From assembly GCF_003987595.1 (NCBI RefSeq), contig NZ_NGJZ01000005.1, positions 42,962 through 106,961 on the forward strand: 64,000 nt of DNA, read 5' to 3'. The DNA comes from Vagococcus entomophilus. GTDB lineage: Bacteria > Bacillota > Bacilli > Lactobacillales > Vagococcaceae. Position numbers and translations under genes: made by a program. Below are positions 48,260 to 61,152 of this stretch, piece by piece; position 1 is the stretch's first letter, and each line of letters starts with the position of its first letter. The notes under the pieces were generated by a model that had not been told where the DNA came from, made no database searches, and saw only the letters and a program-made list of their open reading frames with translations.

Positions 48260-50494
48260 ATGGCCAATAAAAATTCCTTACTAAACGGTATGAATCCAAG
48301 ACAAAAAGAGGCTGTCTTACAGACAGATGGACCCTTACTCATAATGGCTGGTGCTGGTAGTGGGAAAACCCGAGTACTAACCCATAGAATTGCATACTTA
48401 ATCGAAGAAAAAGAGGTTAATCCTTGGAATATTCTTGCGATTACGTTTACCAATAAAGCAGCAAAAGAGATGAAAGAACGTGTAGCACGTTTGATGGAAT
48501 ACGGAGCAGAGGATGTCTGGGTTTCTACTTTCCACTCTATGTGTGTGCGGATTTTGCGAAGAGATGTTGACCAGATTGGGTATAACCGGAACTTCACGAT
48601 TATTGATGGGTCCGAACAACTCACATTGATGAAAAGAATTGTCAAAGAGCAAAATATTGATCCTAAAAAATATGATCCTAGAAGTTTTTTGAGTGCGGTA
48701 AGTAATGCCAAAAATGCGCTGCAGACACCTGAGAAATATGCAGAACTTCAAGGTGACTTTTTTGAGCAGATGGTTGGAAAATGCTATGCTGCTTATCAAA
48801 AGGAGTTGCGTTACAACCAATGTATGGACTTTGATGATTTAATTATGAATACAATTCGTTTATTTAATGAGAAACCGGATACGCTTAATTATTATCAAAA
48901 TAAATTCCATTACATCCATGTGGACGAATATCAAGATACCAACCATGCACAATATACGCTAGTTAATCTTCTAGCGCACCGCTTTAAGAATCTTTGTGTT
49001 GTAGGAGATGCAGATCAAAGTATTTACGGTTGGCGTGGGGCGGATATGCAGAATATATTGGATTTTGAAAAAGATTATCCAGAAGCTAAAGTGGTGATTC
49101 TTGAGCAGAATTATCGTTCAACCAAAACCATCCTAGCAGCAGCCAATGCGGTGATTAATCATAATACATACCGCAAGAAAAAAGAATTATGGACAGAAAA
49201 TACTCAAGGTGAAAAAATTATCTACTATCGAGGAGAGTCCGAGCGTACGGAGGCGCAGTATGTCGTTTCAAGTATCCAAGAAGAACTAAAAGATTCTGGT
49301 AAAAACTACGGTGATTTCGCCATTTTGTATCGAACCAATGCCCAGTCGCGGGTAATGGAAGAAATGCTCCTAAAATCAAACATTCCATACAAAATGATTG
49401 GGGGACACAAATTCTATGATCGTAAAGAAATCAAAGATATTTTAGCTTACTTATCCTTACTTGCAAATCCGATGGACTCTCTTAGCTTTGCTCGAGTCGT
49501 CAATGAACCTAAAAGAGGAATTGGACAAGCTTCTATTGAAAAGTTACGGAGTTTTGCAACGATGCACAACTGGTCGCTGCTTGAAGCAGCGGTGAATGTT
49601 GATTTGGCGAATATTTCCGGAAAAGCTGGGAAAGAGTTGGCAAACTTTGGCTTAATGATTCAAGACTTACAAAAAATGGTTGAGTTTTTATCGATTACAG
49701 AGCTTGTGAAAGAAGTGTTGGATAAAACAGGTTATGAAGAAGAACTAAAACGACAAAATACTTTGGAGTCACAAAATCGTTTGGAAAACTTGGAAGAATT
49801 TCTCAGTGTAACGCATGCTTTTGATGCTCAATATGCAAAGGAAGATCATGAGATAGAAGAGGACCAGGAAAAATTGTCGATTTTCTTGAATGATTTAGCA
49901 CTTGTTTCAGATATTGATAATCTTGAAGAAGATGCAGCACAAGTCACCCTAATGACGCTTCATGCTGCGAAGGGCTTGGAATTTCCTGTTGTATTTTTAA
50001 TGGGAATGGAAGAAGGCGTCTTTCCCTTGTCGCGTGCGCTATTAGAAGAACAAGAATTAGAAGAAGAACGTAGACTTGCTTACGTAGGGATTACACGAGC
50101 AGAAGAAAAATTATTTTTGACAAATGCGTTTTCCAGAACGCTTTATGGCAGAACGCAGTACAATCGACCATCAAGATTTTTAGATGAAATGGATCAAGAG
50201 TTATTGATCCATGCAGGCTCAGGCAGTGGGGGTGCCGCAGCGCGAATTCCTTCCAGTGCACCAAAAAAATCTTTTTATCAACAACCCCAACAGACGACGG
50301 TCTCAAGTAAAGTATCTACTGGAGGCGAACAAGATAGCTGGGTTGTAGGAGCGAAAGTAAAGCATAAAAAATGGGGTGTAGGGACAGTTGTAAAAGTCAG
50401 TGGACAAGCAAAGGACTTGGAGCTTGATGTAGCATTTCCAGCACAGGGAATTAAACGTTTGCTGGCTGCCTTTGCCCCAATCGAAAAAGTTTAA
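48260..50494 (+). CDS. pcrA: ATP-dependent DNA helicase PcrA
   Basis: The 744-residue superfamily 1A 3'-5' helicase works in repair and plasmid rolling-circle replication. Motif [20 protein letters not shown], motif Ia [14 protein letters not shown], motif [13 protein letters not shown], motif [17 protein letters not shown], motif IV EQNYRS and motif [19 protein letters not shown] are all intact. The C-terminal Tudor-like domain ([18 protein letters not shown]) contacts RNA polymerase. The ATG at 48260 follows AGAGAGGAAG; an earlier in-frame ATG at 48227 falls in the -10. ligA follows as usual. Confidence 0.95.
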   Translation: MANKNSLLNGMNPRQKEAVLQTDGPLLIMAGAGSGKTRVLTHRIAYLIEEKEVNPWNILAITFTNKAAKEMKERVARLMEYGAEDVWVSTFHSMCVRILRRDVDQIGYNRNFTIIDGSEQLTLMKRIVKEQNIDPKKYDPRSFLSAVSNAKNALQTPEKYAELQGDFFEQMVGKCYAAYQKELRYNQCMDFDDLIMNTIRLFNEKPDTLNYYQNKFHYIHVDEYQDTNHAQYTLVNLLAHRFKNLCVVGDADQSIYGWRGADMQNILDFEKDYPEAKVVILEQNYRSTKTILAAANAVINHNTYRKKKELWTENTQGEKIIYYRGESERTEAQYVVSSIQEELKDSGKNYGDFAILYRTNAQSRVMEEMLLKSNIPYKMIGGHKFYDRKEIKDILAYLSLLANPMDSLSFARVVNEPKRGIGQASIEKLRSFATMHNWSLLEAAVNVDLANISGKAGKELANFGLMIQDLQKMVEFLSITELVKEVLDKTGYEEELKRQNTLESQNRLENLEEFLSVTHAFDAQYAKEDHEIEEDQEKLSIFLNDLALVSDIDNLEEDAAQVTLMTLHAAKGLEFPVVFLMGMEEGVFPLSRALLEEQELEEERRLAYVGITRAEEKLFLTNAFSRTLYGRTQYNRPSRFLDEMDQELLIHAGSGSGGAAARIPSSAPKKSFYQQPQQTTVSSKVSTGGEQDSWVVGAKVKHKKWGVGTVVKVSGQAKDLELDVAFPAQGIKRLLAAFAPIEKV

Positions 50495-53675
<3,181 letters not shown>

Positions 53676-53714
53676 GAAAAAATAACGAGGAGCTTTTTAT
53701 CTTTTGCTTCTTTG

Positions 53715-53723
53715 TGATAGAAT
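53715..53723 (+). promoter_or_regulatory. gatCAB extended -10 promoter
   Basis: TGATAGAAT, 37 bp before gatC; -35 is weak. Confidence 0.4.
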
Positions 53724-53759
53724 AGTTGAGTAGAAATAGTTAGGAAAGAAGGGGTAAGT

Positions 53760-54065
53760 ATGGCAATTCATGAAGAAGAGGTAAAACATGTAGCAAAACT
53801 AGCAAAACTATCTTTTCCTGATGAAGAGGTTCATCAATTTACGGAACAATTAGGAAAAATTATTGAGATGGTAGAGCTTTTAGAAGAAGTCGATACTACA
53901 GGTGTACCAATCACTACAAGCGTGACACCAAGTATTAATGTGATGCGTGAAGATGTTGCTACAACGGGTACGAGTCGTGATGAACTGTTGAAAAATGTAC
54001 CAGAGTCAGAAAACGGCTATATTAAAGTACCAGCAATAATGGATAATGGGGAGGCTGGTGCATAA
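53760..54065 (+). CDS. gatC: Asp/Glu-tRNA amidotransferase subunit C
   Basis: The 101-residue subunit stabilises the GatA-GatB complex that converts Glu-tRNA(Gln) and Asp-tRNA(Asn) to the correct amides. It shows [20 protein letters not shown] and the C-terminal [17 protein letters not shown] that wraps GatA. RBS AAGAAGGGG precedes the ATG. Its stop shares a base with the gatA start. Confidence 0.95.
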   Translation: MAIHEEEVKHVAKLAKLSFPDEEVHQFTEQLGKIIEMVELLEEVDTTGVPITTSVTPSINVMREDVATTGTSRDELLKNVPESENGYIKVPAIMDNGEAGA

Positions 54066-55531
54066 TGGCGAAATTGAACGAACTGAATTTAACAGAGTTA
54101 CATGATTTACTTGTATCAAAAGAAATTACAGCAACTGATTTGACGGAAGAAACCTTTGCTCAAATCAAGGAAAAAGATCCTAAGATTGAGGCTTTTTTAG
54201 CACTAAATGAAGAAAAAGCGCTCGAAATGGCAAAAGCAATTGATCTTAAAGGCATTACAACTGAAAATCCATTAGCGGGTATTCCAATCGGCATCAAAGA
54301 CAACATTGTCACAAAGGATTTACGTACAACAGCTGCTAGTAAAATTCTCTACAATTTTGATCCGGTTTATGACGCAACAGTAATGGAAAAGTTGTATCAA
54401 TCTGACATGATTCCAGTCGGCAAACTGAATATGGACGAGTTTGCTATGGGCGGAAGTACGGAAACTTCTTATTTTAAAAAGACTAAAAATGCTTGGGATC
54501 AAACGAAAGTACCAGGAGGGTCCTCTGGCGGCTCAGCAGCAGCAGTTGCTTCAGGTCAAATTCCAGTGTCACTGGGTAGCGATACTGGGGGCAGTATTCG
54601 TCAGCCCGCTGCGTTTAACGGAATTGTGGGCTTAAAACCAACTTATGGACGTGTTTCACGGTTTGGATTAATCGCCTTTTCTTCAAGCTTAGATCAAATT
54701 GGACCGTTGACACGAAATGTTAAAGACAATGCGCTCGTTTTAAACGCGATTAGTGGGTTAGATGAGCGTGACGGGACTAGTGCTGGTGTTTCTGTACCTG
54801 ACTTTACCGCAGGGCTTACAGGAGATATTAAGGGCATGAAAATCGGGATTCCAAAAGAGTATATGGGAGAAGGCGTACAACCAGAAGTACGAAAAGCAAT
54901 CGAAAAAGCAGTTGCCACCTTCAAAGAACTAGGGGCAACAGTGGATGAAGTAAGCTTACCACACTCAAAATACGGGGTGGCAGTTTATTATATTATTGCC
55001 TCATCAGAAGCGTCGTCAAACTTACAACGTTTTGATGGGATTCGTTATGGATACCGCTCAAAAAATGTTCAAAACTTGGAAGATGTTTATATAAACTCTC
55101 GTTCTGAAGGCTTTGGTTTAGAAGTGAAGCGTCGGATCATGTTAGGAACATTCTCGTTAAGTTCAGGATACTATGATGCGTACTTTAAAAAAGCTGGACA
55201 AGTTAGAACCTTAATCAAACAAGATTTTGAACAAGTGTTTAATGATTATGATTTGATTATCGGTCCTGCAACACCATCTGTTGCATTTGGATTGGGTGAG
55301 ATTAGTGATCCAGTTACAATGTACATGAATGATATTCTAACGATTCCAGTCAACTTAGCAGGAGTACCAGGAATGTCGATTCCTTGTGGATTTGGTAAGG
55401 ATCATTTGCCTGTAGGGTTACAGATCATCGGAAAACCTTTTGACGAAGCCACCATGTATAAAGCAGCCTATGCGTTTGAACAAGCAACTGATTATCATAA
55501 AGAAAAACCAGCAATTTTAGGGGGGAAATAA
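54065..55531 (+). CDS. gatA: Asp/Glu-tRNA amidotransferase subunit A
   Basis: The 488-residue amidase releases ammonia from glutamine. The Ser-cisSer-Lys catalytic set is visible in GIPIGIKDN (Lys), [15 protein letters not shown] (cis-Ser) and [14 protein letters not shown] (nucleophile Ser). The C-terminal amidase fold is complete ([15 protein letters not shown]). It is coupled to gatC by a one-base overlap, and gatB starts 3 bp after its stop. Confidence 0.96.
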   Translation: MAKLNELNLTELHDLLVSKEITATDLTEETFAQIKEKDPKIEAFLALNEEKALEMAKAIDLKGITTENPLAGIPIGIKDNIVTKDLRTTAASKILYNFDPVYDATVMEKLYQSDMIPVGKLNMDEFAMGGSTETSYFKKTKNAWDQTKVPGGSSGGSAAAVASGQIPVSLGSDTGGSIRQPAAFNGIVGLKPTYGRVSRFGLIAFSSSLDQIGPLTRNVKDNALVLNAISGLDERDGTSAGVSVPDFTAGLTGDIKGMKIGIPKEYMGEGVQPEVRKAIEKAVATFKELGATVDEVSLPHSKYGVAVYYIIASSEASSNLQRFDGIRYGYRSKNVQNLEDVYINSRSEGFGLEVKRRIMLGTFSLSSGYYDAYFKKAGQVRTLIKQDFEQVFNDYDLIIGPATPSVAFGLGEISDPVTMYMNDILTIPVNLAGVPGMSIPCGFGKDHLPVGLQIIGKPFDEATMYKAAYAFEQATDYHKEKPAILGGK

Positions 55532-55534
55532 GCA

Positions 55535-56965
55535 ATGAATTTTGAAACAGTTATTGGGCTAGAAATCCATGTAGAATTAAATACAAATTCGAAAATTTTT
55601 TCCCCAACACCAGCTCACTTTGGAGCAGAACCAAATAGCAATACGAATGTGATTGATTGGAGTTATCCAGGTGTCTTGCCTGTAATGAACAAACAAGCAC
55701 TTGAATACGGGATGAAAGCAGCTTTGGCACTCAACTGCGAAATATCTCAACAGACACATTTCGACCGCAAAAACTATTTTTATCCAGACAATCCAAAAGC
55801 GTATCAAATTTCACAGTTTGATGAACCGATTGGACATGATGGCTGGATTGAAATTGAGGTAGAAGGTAAAAAGAAAAAGATTAGAATCGAACGTGTTCAT
55901 TTAGAAGAAGATGCCGGAAAGAATATCCATGGATCAGATGGCTATTCTTACGTTGACTTAAACCGCCAAGGAACTCCTTTGATTGAGATTGTTTCAGAAG
56001 CAGACATGCGGTCACCAGAGGAAGCTTATGCTTATTTGGAGGCTGTAAGATCGGTCATTCAATTTACTGGGGTTAGTGATGTGAAAATGGAAGAAGGCTC
56101 TATGCGTTGTGACGCAAATATCTCACTTCGACCTTATGGACAAGAAGAATTTGGGACAAAGGCTGAGCTGAAAAACTTAAACTCGATGACCTTTGTTAAA
56201 AAAGGTCTTGCTTTCGAAGAAAAACGTCAAGCACGTGTTCTTCTTTCTGGTGGAGTGATTGAGCAGGAAACTCGCCGCTATGACGAATCCACAGGAGAAA
56301 CGTTGCTTATGCGTGTCAAGGAAGGGTCAAGTGACTACCGTTATTTCCCAGAACCAGATATTCCACGCTTTGAGATTTCAGATGACTGGGTTGAAAAAAT
56401 TCGTCTTAGCTTGCCAGAGCTTCCAAAATCTAGACGCGAACGTTACATCAAGGCATTAGGTCTTCCTGAATATGATGCACAGGTTCTTACTGCAACCAAA
56501 GAAATGTCTGACTTTTTTGAGGAAACCCTCAAAAACGGTGCAGATGCCAAACAAGCATCAAATTGGTTGATGGGAGAAGTATCTGCTTATTTAAATAGTG
56601 AAAAACTAGAGCTTGTAGGCACGAAACTTACCCCTGAAAACTTGGCTGGAATGATTCAATTGATTGCAGATGGAACAATTAGTTCTAAAATTGCTAAAAA
56701 AGTCTTCAAAGAGTTGATTGAAAATGGTGGCAATGCAAAAGAAGTTGTAGAAGCAAAAGGGCTCGTTCAATTATCTGATCCAGCGCAATTATTGCCGATT
56801 ATTTCAGAAATTTTGGACAATAACCAACAGTCTATTGAAGATTTCAAAAATGGAAAAGACCGTGCTGTAGGATTCTTAGTTGGGCAAATTATGAAAGCAA
56901 CAAAAGGAAAAGCAAATCCAGGAGTTGTGAATAAATTACTTCAAGAAGAATTGGCAAAAAAATAA
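55535..56965 (+). CDS. gatB: Asp/Glu-tRNA amidotransferase subunit B
   Basis: The 476-residue kinase/transamidase subunit phosphorylates the mischarged aminoacyl-tRNA and transfers the ammonia. It contains [56 protein letters not shown] and the C-terminal YqeY-like tail ([23 protein letters not shown]) that grips tRNA. The usual zinc-binding Cys pattern near residue 30 is replaced ([14 protein letters not shown]). Confidence 0.95.
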   Translation: MNFETVIGLEIHVELNTNSKIFSPTPAHFGAEPNSNTNVIDWSYPGVLPVMNKQALEYGMKAALALNCEISQQTHFDRKNYFYPDNPKAYQISQFDEPIGHDGWIEIEVEGKKKKIRIERVHLEEDAGKNIHGSDGYSYVDLNRQGTPLIEIVSEADMRSPEEAYAYLEAVRSVIQFTGVSDVKMEEGSMRCDANISLRPYGQEEFGTKAELKNLNSMTFVKKGLAFEEKRQARVLLSGGVIEQETRRYDESTGETLLMRVKEGSSDYRYFPEPDIPRFEISDDWVEKIRLSLPELPKSRRERYIKALGLPEYDAQVLTATKEMSDFFEETLKNGADAKQASNWLMGEVSAYLNSEKLELVGTKLTPENLAGMIQLIADGTISSKIAKKVFKELIENGGNAKEVVEAKGLVQLSDPAQLLPIISEILDNNQQSIEDFKNGKDRAVGFLVGQIMKATKGKANPGVVNKLLQEELAKK

Positions 56966-56995
56966 CTGGATTGGCAAATAGCTAAGGAGATTCAT

Positions 56996-58030
56996 ATGAG
57001 AGCAAGAATCATATATAACCCAACCTCTGGTAAAGAAGTTATCAAAAAAAAACTAGTTGAAATTTTAAACATATTAGAGCGAGCTGGCTATGAAACAAGT
57101 GCTTTTGCAACAACACCTGAAGAAAATTCAGCAAAAAATGAAGCATGTCGAGCTGCCAAAGCTGGTTTTGATTTGATTGTTGCAGCAGGAGGCGATGGCA
57201 CGATTAACGAAGTTGTTAATGGGATTGCCCCACTTAAAAATCGGCCTAAGATGGCGATTATTCCTGCAGGTACGACGAATGACTACGCACGTGCACTTAA
57301 AATCCCTCGTGACAATGTGGTAAAAGCAGCAGAGGTCATTTTGAAACGTCAGACAATACTGATGGATATTGGAAAAGCAGATGAAACGTATTTTATTAAT
57401 ATCGGAGCAGCCGGACATTTAACTGAGTTGACCTATGAGGTTCCCTCGCAACTAAAAAGTGTATTTGGCTATCTCGCTTACCTTGTAAAAGGAGCAGAAA
57501 TGTTACCTAGAGTCAAACCAATTAATATGCGTCTTGTCTATGATGACGGTGAGTTTGTAGGGAAAGCATCAATGTTTTTTTTAGGGCTAACCAATTCTAT
57601 TGGAGGCTTTGAACAAATTGCCCCAGATGCGCAGCTAGATGATGGGAAATTTTCACTTATCATTGTTAAGACAGCCAATATTGTCGAAATTTTACACTTA
57701 GTCGCACTTATGCTTAATGGTGGAAAGCACATCAAAGATCCGCGTGTCATTTATACCAAAACAACGAAACTATACGCGGAGCCTTTGGACAAAGGGGTTA
57801 ATATGATGATTAATCTTGACGGAGAATATGGTGGCGATGCTCCTATGGCTTTTACCAATTTGCATAAGCATATTGAAATGTATGCGGATTTAGATGCGAT
57901 TCCAAATAAAGCTGTAAAAGGTGAAATTGAGATGTATAAAGCCAAGACAGCCTTTGTCAAAGAAGTTGAAGATTTGACAGACAGTGATTTAGACGGAGAC
58001 GGCAAAATAAACGAAAGAGAAATCAAATAA
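56996..58030 (+). CDS. dgkB: Diacylglycerol kinase with C-terminal EF-hand-like loop
   Basis: The 344-residue lipid kinase phosphorylates diacylglycerol to phosphatidate for reuse in phospholipid and lipoteichoic acid turnover. It has the DagK catalytic fold: RIIYNPTSGKE, VAAGGDGTINEVVNGI (the GGDGT motif) and IPAGTTNDYARAL. The family usually ends near residue 300; here the tail adds DLDGDGKINERE at 331-342, an exact EF-hand calcium loop pattern (Asp at 1, 3, 5, Gly6, Ile8, Glu12). Only one loop is present. Some enterococcal homologues may share this; I cannot check. Confidence 0.93.
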   Translation: MRARIIYNPTSGKEVIKKKLVEILNILERAGYETSAFATTPEENSAKNEACRAAKAGFDLIVAAGGDGTINEVVNGIAPLKNRPKMAIIPAGTTNDYARALKIPRDNVVKAAEVILKRQTILMDIGKADETYFINIGAAGHLTELTYEVPSQLKSVFGYLAYLVKGAEMLPRVKPINMRLVYDDGEFVGKASMFFLGLTNSIGGFEQIAPDAQLDDGKFSLIIVKTANIVEILHLVALMLNGGKHIKDPRVIYTKTTKLYAEPLDKGVNMMINLDGEYGGDAPMAFTNLHKHIEMYADLDAIPNKAVKGEIEMYKAKTAFVKEVEDLTDSDLDGDGKINEREIK

Positions 58031-58062
58031 GTCAGTTTGGTTTCTCTTTTTTCATGTTTTAC

Positions 58063-58090
58063 TTGCAGTTTTGTATAACCTTGATACAAT
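58063..58090 (+). promoter_or_regulatory. rlmD promoter
   Basis: TTGCAG, 16-nt spacer and TACAAT with an extended TGA. Confidence 0.55.
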
Positions 58091-58122
58091 GAAGAAGAAA
58101 TCTATATAGAAAAGAGAAAAAA

Positions 58123-59502
58123 ATGAAAACAACCAAATTGTGTCCTGTTCAAAAGAATGAAAAATATGTTGTGACAATCGAAGACTTAACTTATGAAGGT
58201 TTTGGCGTGGCCAAAGTAGAAGGGTATCCTATTTTTATCGAGAATGCTTTGCCTGGTGAAGAAGTGGAAACTTTAGTGTTAAAAGTTGGGAAACAGTTTG
58301 CTTTTGGGAAGGTACTTCAATTCCTAGAAAAAAGTGAACACCGTGTTGATGATGAAAACATGCAATGGATTCGTACAGGGATCGCCCCACTTCATCATTT
58401 GGCGTACCCAGAACAGTTGAAATTTAAGCAAAGTCAAGTTGAGAATGTCTTCACACGTATTGCCAAAATGCCAGAAGTCTCCGTTTTACCAACGATTGGG
58501 ATGGAAGAGCCAAGGGCTTACCGCAATAAGGCACAAATTCCAGTAAGAAGTTTGGAAGGAAAGCTTGAGACTGGTTTTTTCCGCAAGAACAGCCATGATC
58601 TTGTCCCACTCGAAGACTACTACATTCAAGATAAAGAAATAGATCGTGCCATTACTGTTGTAAGAGAAATCATGAGAAAATTTCAAGTGAAAGCCTATAA
58701 CGAGCAAGAAAATACAGGGAATCTCCGTCATATTATTGTTCGGCGAGGGCACTATACTCATCAAATGATGATTGTTCTTGTCACTCGAACACCAAAGCTT
58801 TTTCAATATGAAAAAATGGTGAAAGAGATAGTTGCTTCTTTACCAGAAGTAACCTCAATCATCCAAAATATTCATCCAGAGAGAACGAATGTTATTTTAG
58901 GTAAAGAAGAGAAAGTGTTATACGGCGAGCCTTACATCACAGATACTTTATTTGGCAAAGTATACCATATCTCTGCACAATCATTCTATCAAGTCAATAC
59001 AAGCCAAACGGAAAAGCTTTATCAAACCGCTATTGAGTTTGCGAAATTAACTCCAGAAGATGTGGTCATCGATGCATACTGCGGAATCGGGACCATTGGA
59101 CTTTCGCTAGCAGAAAAAGTCAAACAAGTATACGGAGTAGAAATGGCCAAGTCTGCCATTCGTGATGCAAAGCTTAATGCAATGGCCAATGAAATTGAGA
59201 ATATTTCTTTTGAAACTGGAAAAGCAGAATATGTGATGAAAAAATGGCAAGAAGAAGCGATTTCTGTAGATGTTGTATTTGTGGATCCACCTAGAAAAGG
59301 CTTGGACCCTCATTTCATTGAAGCAACTGTTGAGATGAAACCGAAAAAGCTTATCTACATTTCGTGTAACCCAGCAACCCTCGCACGAGATGCCAAAATT
59401 TTGGCAGAAAAAGGCTATAAGCTTGAAAAAGTTCAACCAGTCGATATGTTCCCACAAACAGCACATGTAGAAAGTGTGACACTGTTTACACGGAAGAAGT
59501 AA
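58123..59502 (+). CDS. rlmD: 23S rRNA (uracil-C5) methyltransferase, RlmD/RlmCD
   Basis: The 459-residue SAM-dependent enzyme starts with a TRAM domain (VVTIEDLTYEGFGVAKVEGYPIFIENALPGE). The methyltransferase domain has VVIDAYCGIGTIGLSLAE (SAM loop) and the catalytic cysteine in LIYISCNPATLARD. The iron-sulfur cysteines of E. coli RlmD are missing: the position reads TGIAPLHHLAYPEQLKFKQ instead of CGGCQxQH, as in the Gram-positive RlmCD type. The gene's last 63 bp are duplicated in diverged form at 62637-62696, marking an insertion at its 3' end. Confidence 0.93.
   Translation: MKTTKLCPVQKNEKYVVTIEDLTYEGFGVAKVEGYPIFIENALPGEEVETLVLKVGKQFAFGKVLQFLEKSEHRVDDENMQWIRTGIAPLHHLAYPEQLKFKQSQVENVFTRIAKMPEVSVLPTIGMEEPRAYRNKAQIPVRSLEGKLETGFFRKNSHDLVPLEDYYIQDKEIDRAITVVREIMRKFQVKAYNEQENTGNLRHIIVRRGHYTHQMMIVLVTRTPKLFQYEKMVKEIVASLPEVTSIIQNIHPERTNVILGKEEKVLYGEPYITDTLFGKVYHISAQSFYQVNTSQTEKLYQTAIEFAKLTPEDVVIDAYCGIGTIGLSLAEKVKQVYGVEMAKSAIRDAKLNAMANEIENISFETGKAEYVMKKWQEEAISVDVVFVDPPRKGLDPHFIEATVEMKPKKLIYISCNPATLARDAKILAEKGYKLEKVQPVDMFPQTAHVESVTLFTRKK
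59440..59502 (+). repeat. Left copy of the rlmD 3'-end direct repeat (putative attL)
   Basis: The last 21 codons of the intact rlmD. Positions 59463-59484 (22 bp, core CATGTAGAAAGTGTGACACT) are identical to 62660-62681; overall about 50 of 57 aligned bases agree. Confidence 0.75.
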
Positions 59503-59532
59503 AAAAAATGTATTAAAGGAATTGTAAAATTG

Positions 59533-59578
59533 AGAGATTTTTAGATTTTGGTCTAGAGTCTCTTTTTTTTTATTTATC
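59533..59578 (+). terminator. Terminator after rlmD inside the insertion
   Basis: AGAGATTTTTAGA pairs with TCTAGAGTCTCT (G-U pairs and one bulge) around TTTTGG, followed by nine T residues. Confidence 0.65.
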
Positions 59579-59662
59579 GGAAAAATTAACTTGAGATTTT
59601 TAATTGGATTGGCATTATAAGAAAGATAACAGACACATAAAATGGGGGGACCAAGTATCAGC

Positions 59663-59706
59663 TAATTAGCCCGAACTGAGGATGGCTATTAATACGGGAT
59701 TAATTA
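59663..59706. other. Inverted repeat next to a TATAAT box
   Basis: TAATTA-G-CCCG (59663-59673) pairs with CGGG-AT-TAATTA (59695-59706) around a 21-nt loop. A TATAAT begins at 59709. It could be an operator, an RNA hairpin or a recombination-related structure; I recognise no family. Confidence 0.35.
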
Positions 59707-59735
59707 CTTATAATATAAATTAATGGATACTCACT

Positions 59736-59939
59736 TTGTCAAAAAAATCTTTAAAAGATAATGAAACATTTGATGAGACTTTCAAAAATAAAGCTAATAT
59801 GTATTTATTTGACGATGCGGCAAAGCAAAAACGTCCTCAATTATTTTCAGGAGTAGAAAATCTTAGAAGTTTTGAACTTCACTCGGGTATTTATGAAGCT
59901 TACGATGAATGGGGATTTTCTCTGGAGCAATTAGAGTAA
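59736..59939 (+). CDS. Small orphan ORF, 67 aa, non-ATG start
   Basis: The frame opens at a TTG with no ribosome site and encodes a soluble, charged protein (SKKSLKDNETFDETFKNKANMY then LFDDAAKQKRPQLF and an acidic end GFSLEQLE). I do not recognise it. A TATAAT lies 22 bp upstream, and an overlapping ATG at 59723 opens a 12-codon peptide, MDTHFVKKIFKR, in another frame. It may be a real small gene, or the tail of a gene that lost its 5' end. It is separated from the two-gene operon by 352 bp. Confidence 0.4.
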   Translation: MSKKSLKDNETFDETFKNKANMYLFDDAAKQKRPQLFSGVENLRSFELHSGIYEAYDEWGFSLEQLE

Positions 59940-59986
59940 AATTTGATAACTAAATCGAGGTAGATATTGATTTTAAGGAGGTACAA

Positions 59987-60085
59987 ATAAAAATTTATCT
60001 CTTTTTTCTATGTGAACAAAAGAGATATAATCAAAATGAACTTGTTAGAATTTTTGGAGTGACTGAGATTGAGATGGTTGGTTGA
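59987..60085 (+). pseudogene. Possible decayed small ORF with good RBS but ATA start
   Basis: AAGGAGG (59975-59981) is followed after five bases by an ATA codon and 32 open codons ending in TGA (starting KIYLFFLCEQKRYNQNEL). If ATA was once ATG, this is a small gene killed by one base change. The rest of the gap from 60086 to 60253 shows no structure I can name. Confidence 0.2.
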
Positions 60086-60253
60086 ATGAGTAGAAATAGT
60101 TGATGAGTACTTGTTTATCAAGTTTAAATCAGGGATTGAAATAGAGGTATAAAGTTAAGGGCATTCTGTTGATTAAGCATGTTCTTTTTGTGTTAACGAT
60201 TGTTAAAGTCTGTCATATCAATGTTCTGACTATTATTTCAAAAACAAAAATAG

Positions 60254-60259
60254 TATAAT
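60254..60259 (+). promoter_or_regulatory. Candidate -10 for the two-gene accessory operon
   Basis: A perfect TATAAT lies 32 bp before the first gene, with no clear -35. This suggests weak or activator-dependent expression. Confidence 0.35.
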
Positions 60260-60291
60260 TGATAGGACGGAAAAACCTAGGAGGTAATGGT

Positions 60292-61152
60292 ATGTTTAAT
60301 GCAAAACTCAGAAAAAATGCCATTGATAATTACAATGCAACAGTTGAACGCTATGAAGAAACAGCAAGTGCTTTAGGTGACAACACAAACACTCTTTATG
60401 AAGAACGTGAAAAAGCGGTAAAATTAGTAAAATTAGTCGAAGAGCGTATCAATCAATTAGCTAATAAACCAAAAGAATTTAAGATTACGCTAAAAAAAAT
60501 AGAATTTGAAATTGAAAACTTCAAAATTAAACAAAGTGAAATCAAAAAAGCAGAAGTTGAAGCAAAACTAGCAGCTGGAGGTTCAGGAACTAGTACAATA
60601 TTGAGTGCACTTGGAGTGGCAGTTGCTGCAATGGGACCTACAGCTGCAATGGGAGTGGCTACAACATTTGGGGTTGCGTCAACTGGAACAGCAATTTCAA
60701 CCTTGTCGGGTGCAACTGCAACAAATGCTGCTTTGGCATGGTTAGGTGGTGGAGCACTTGCTGCTGGAGGTGGCGGTATGACTGCTGGAGGAGCACTACT
60801 TGCTTTAGCAGGTCCAGTTGGATGGACGATTGCTAGTGTCATGTTTGCAGGTTCGGTAGGATCTGGGGTATTTGCAAGCCATAAAAATAAGGAAATAGCA
60901 GATAAAGTAATTGCTGAAAGAGAAAATTTCGAAAAAATAATTAGGAAATTTAATAATATGAATGTCAAAGTTGAAGCATTGATTGAAATAACGGATACTC
61001 AAATTAAAGGAGTATTAAAGACATATGTAGCGTTAGATGGAACTGATTATAGTTTATTTTCTAAAAAGGAAAAAATACAGGCTGGGTTGCTTGTGAATTC
61101 TTCTTTAACATTGGCACAACTTATTAATAAGGAGCTTAAATTAGATGCTTAA
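60292..61152 (+). CDS. Accessory protein A: coiled-coil protein with Gly/Ala-rich membrane-like centre
   Basis: The 286-residue protein has no signal peptide. Residues 5-95 are a long charged helix or coiled coil (YNATVERYEETASALGDN, VKLVKLVEERINQLANK). Residues 96-197 are Gly/Ala-rich and hydrophobic (ILSALGVAVAAMGPTAAMGV, LGGGALAAGGGGMTAGGALL, GPVGWTIASVMFAG). Residues 198-245 return to a charged helix. That helix-hydrophobic-helix plan is seen in pore-forming or membrane-remodelling proteins, but this is architecture only. The ATG at 60292 follows AGGAGGTAA, the best ribosome site of the insert. Its last 8 bp overlap gene B. Confidence 0.8.
   Translation: MFNAKLRKNAIDNYNATVERYEETASALGDNTNTLYEEREKAVKLVKLVEERINQLANKPKEFKITLKKIEFEIENFKIKQSEIKKAEVEAKLAAGGSGTSTILSALGVAVAAMGPTAAMGVATTFGVASTGTAISTLSGATATNAALAWLGGGALAAGGGGMTAGGALLALAGPVGWTIASVMFAGSVGSGVFASHKNKEIADKVIAERENFEKIIRKFNNMNVKVEALIEITDTQIKGVLKTYVALDGTDYSLFSKKEKIQAGLLVNSSLTLAQLINKELKLDA

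Noticed and set aside
60453..60968. 171-codon open frame on the reverse strand opposite accessory gene A
   Set aside because: It is the mirror of the Gly/Ala-rich region, where GC-rich codons rarely give stops in the opposite frame. The peptide is a low-complexity Ala/Pro run with no ribosome site.
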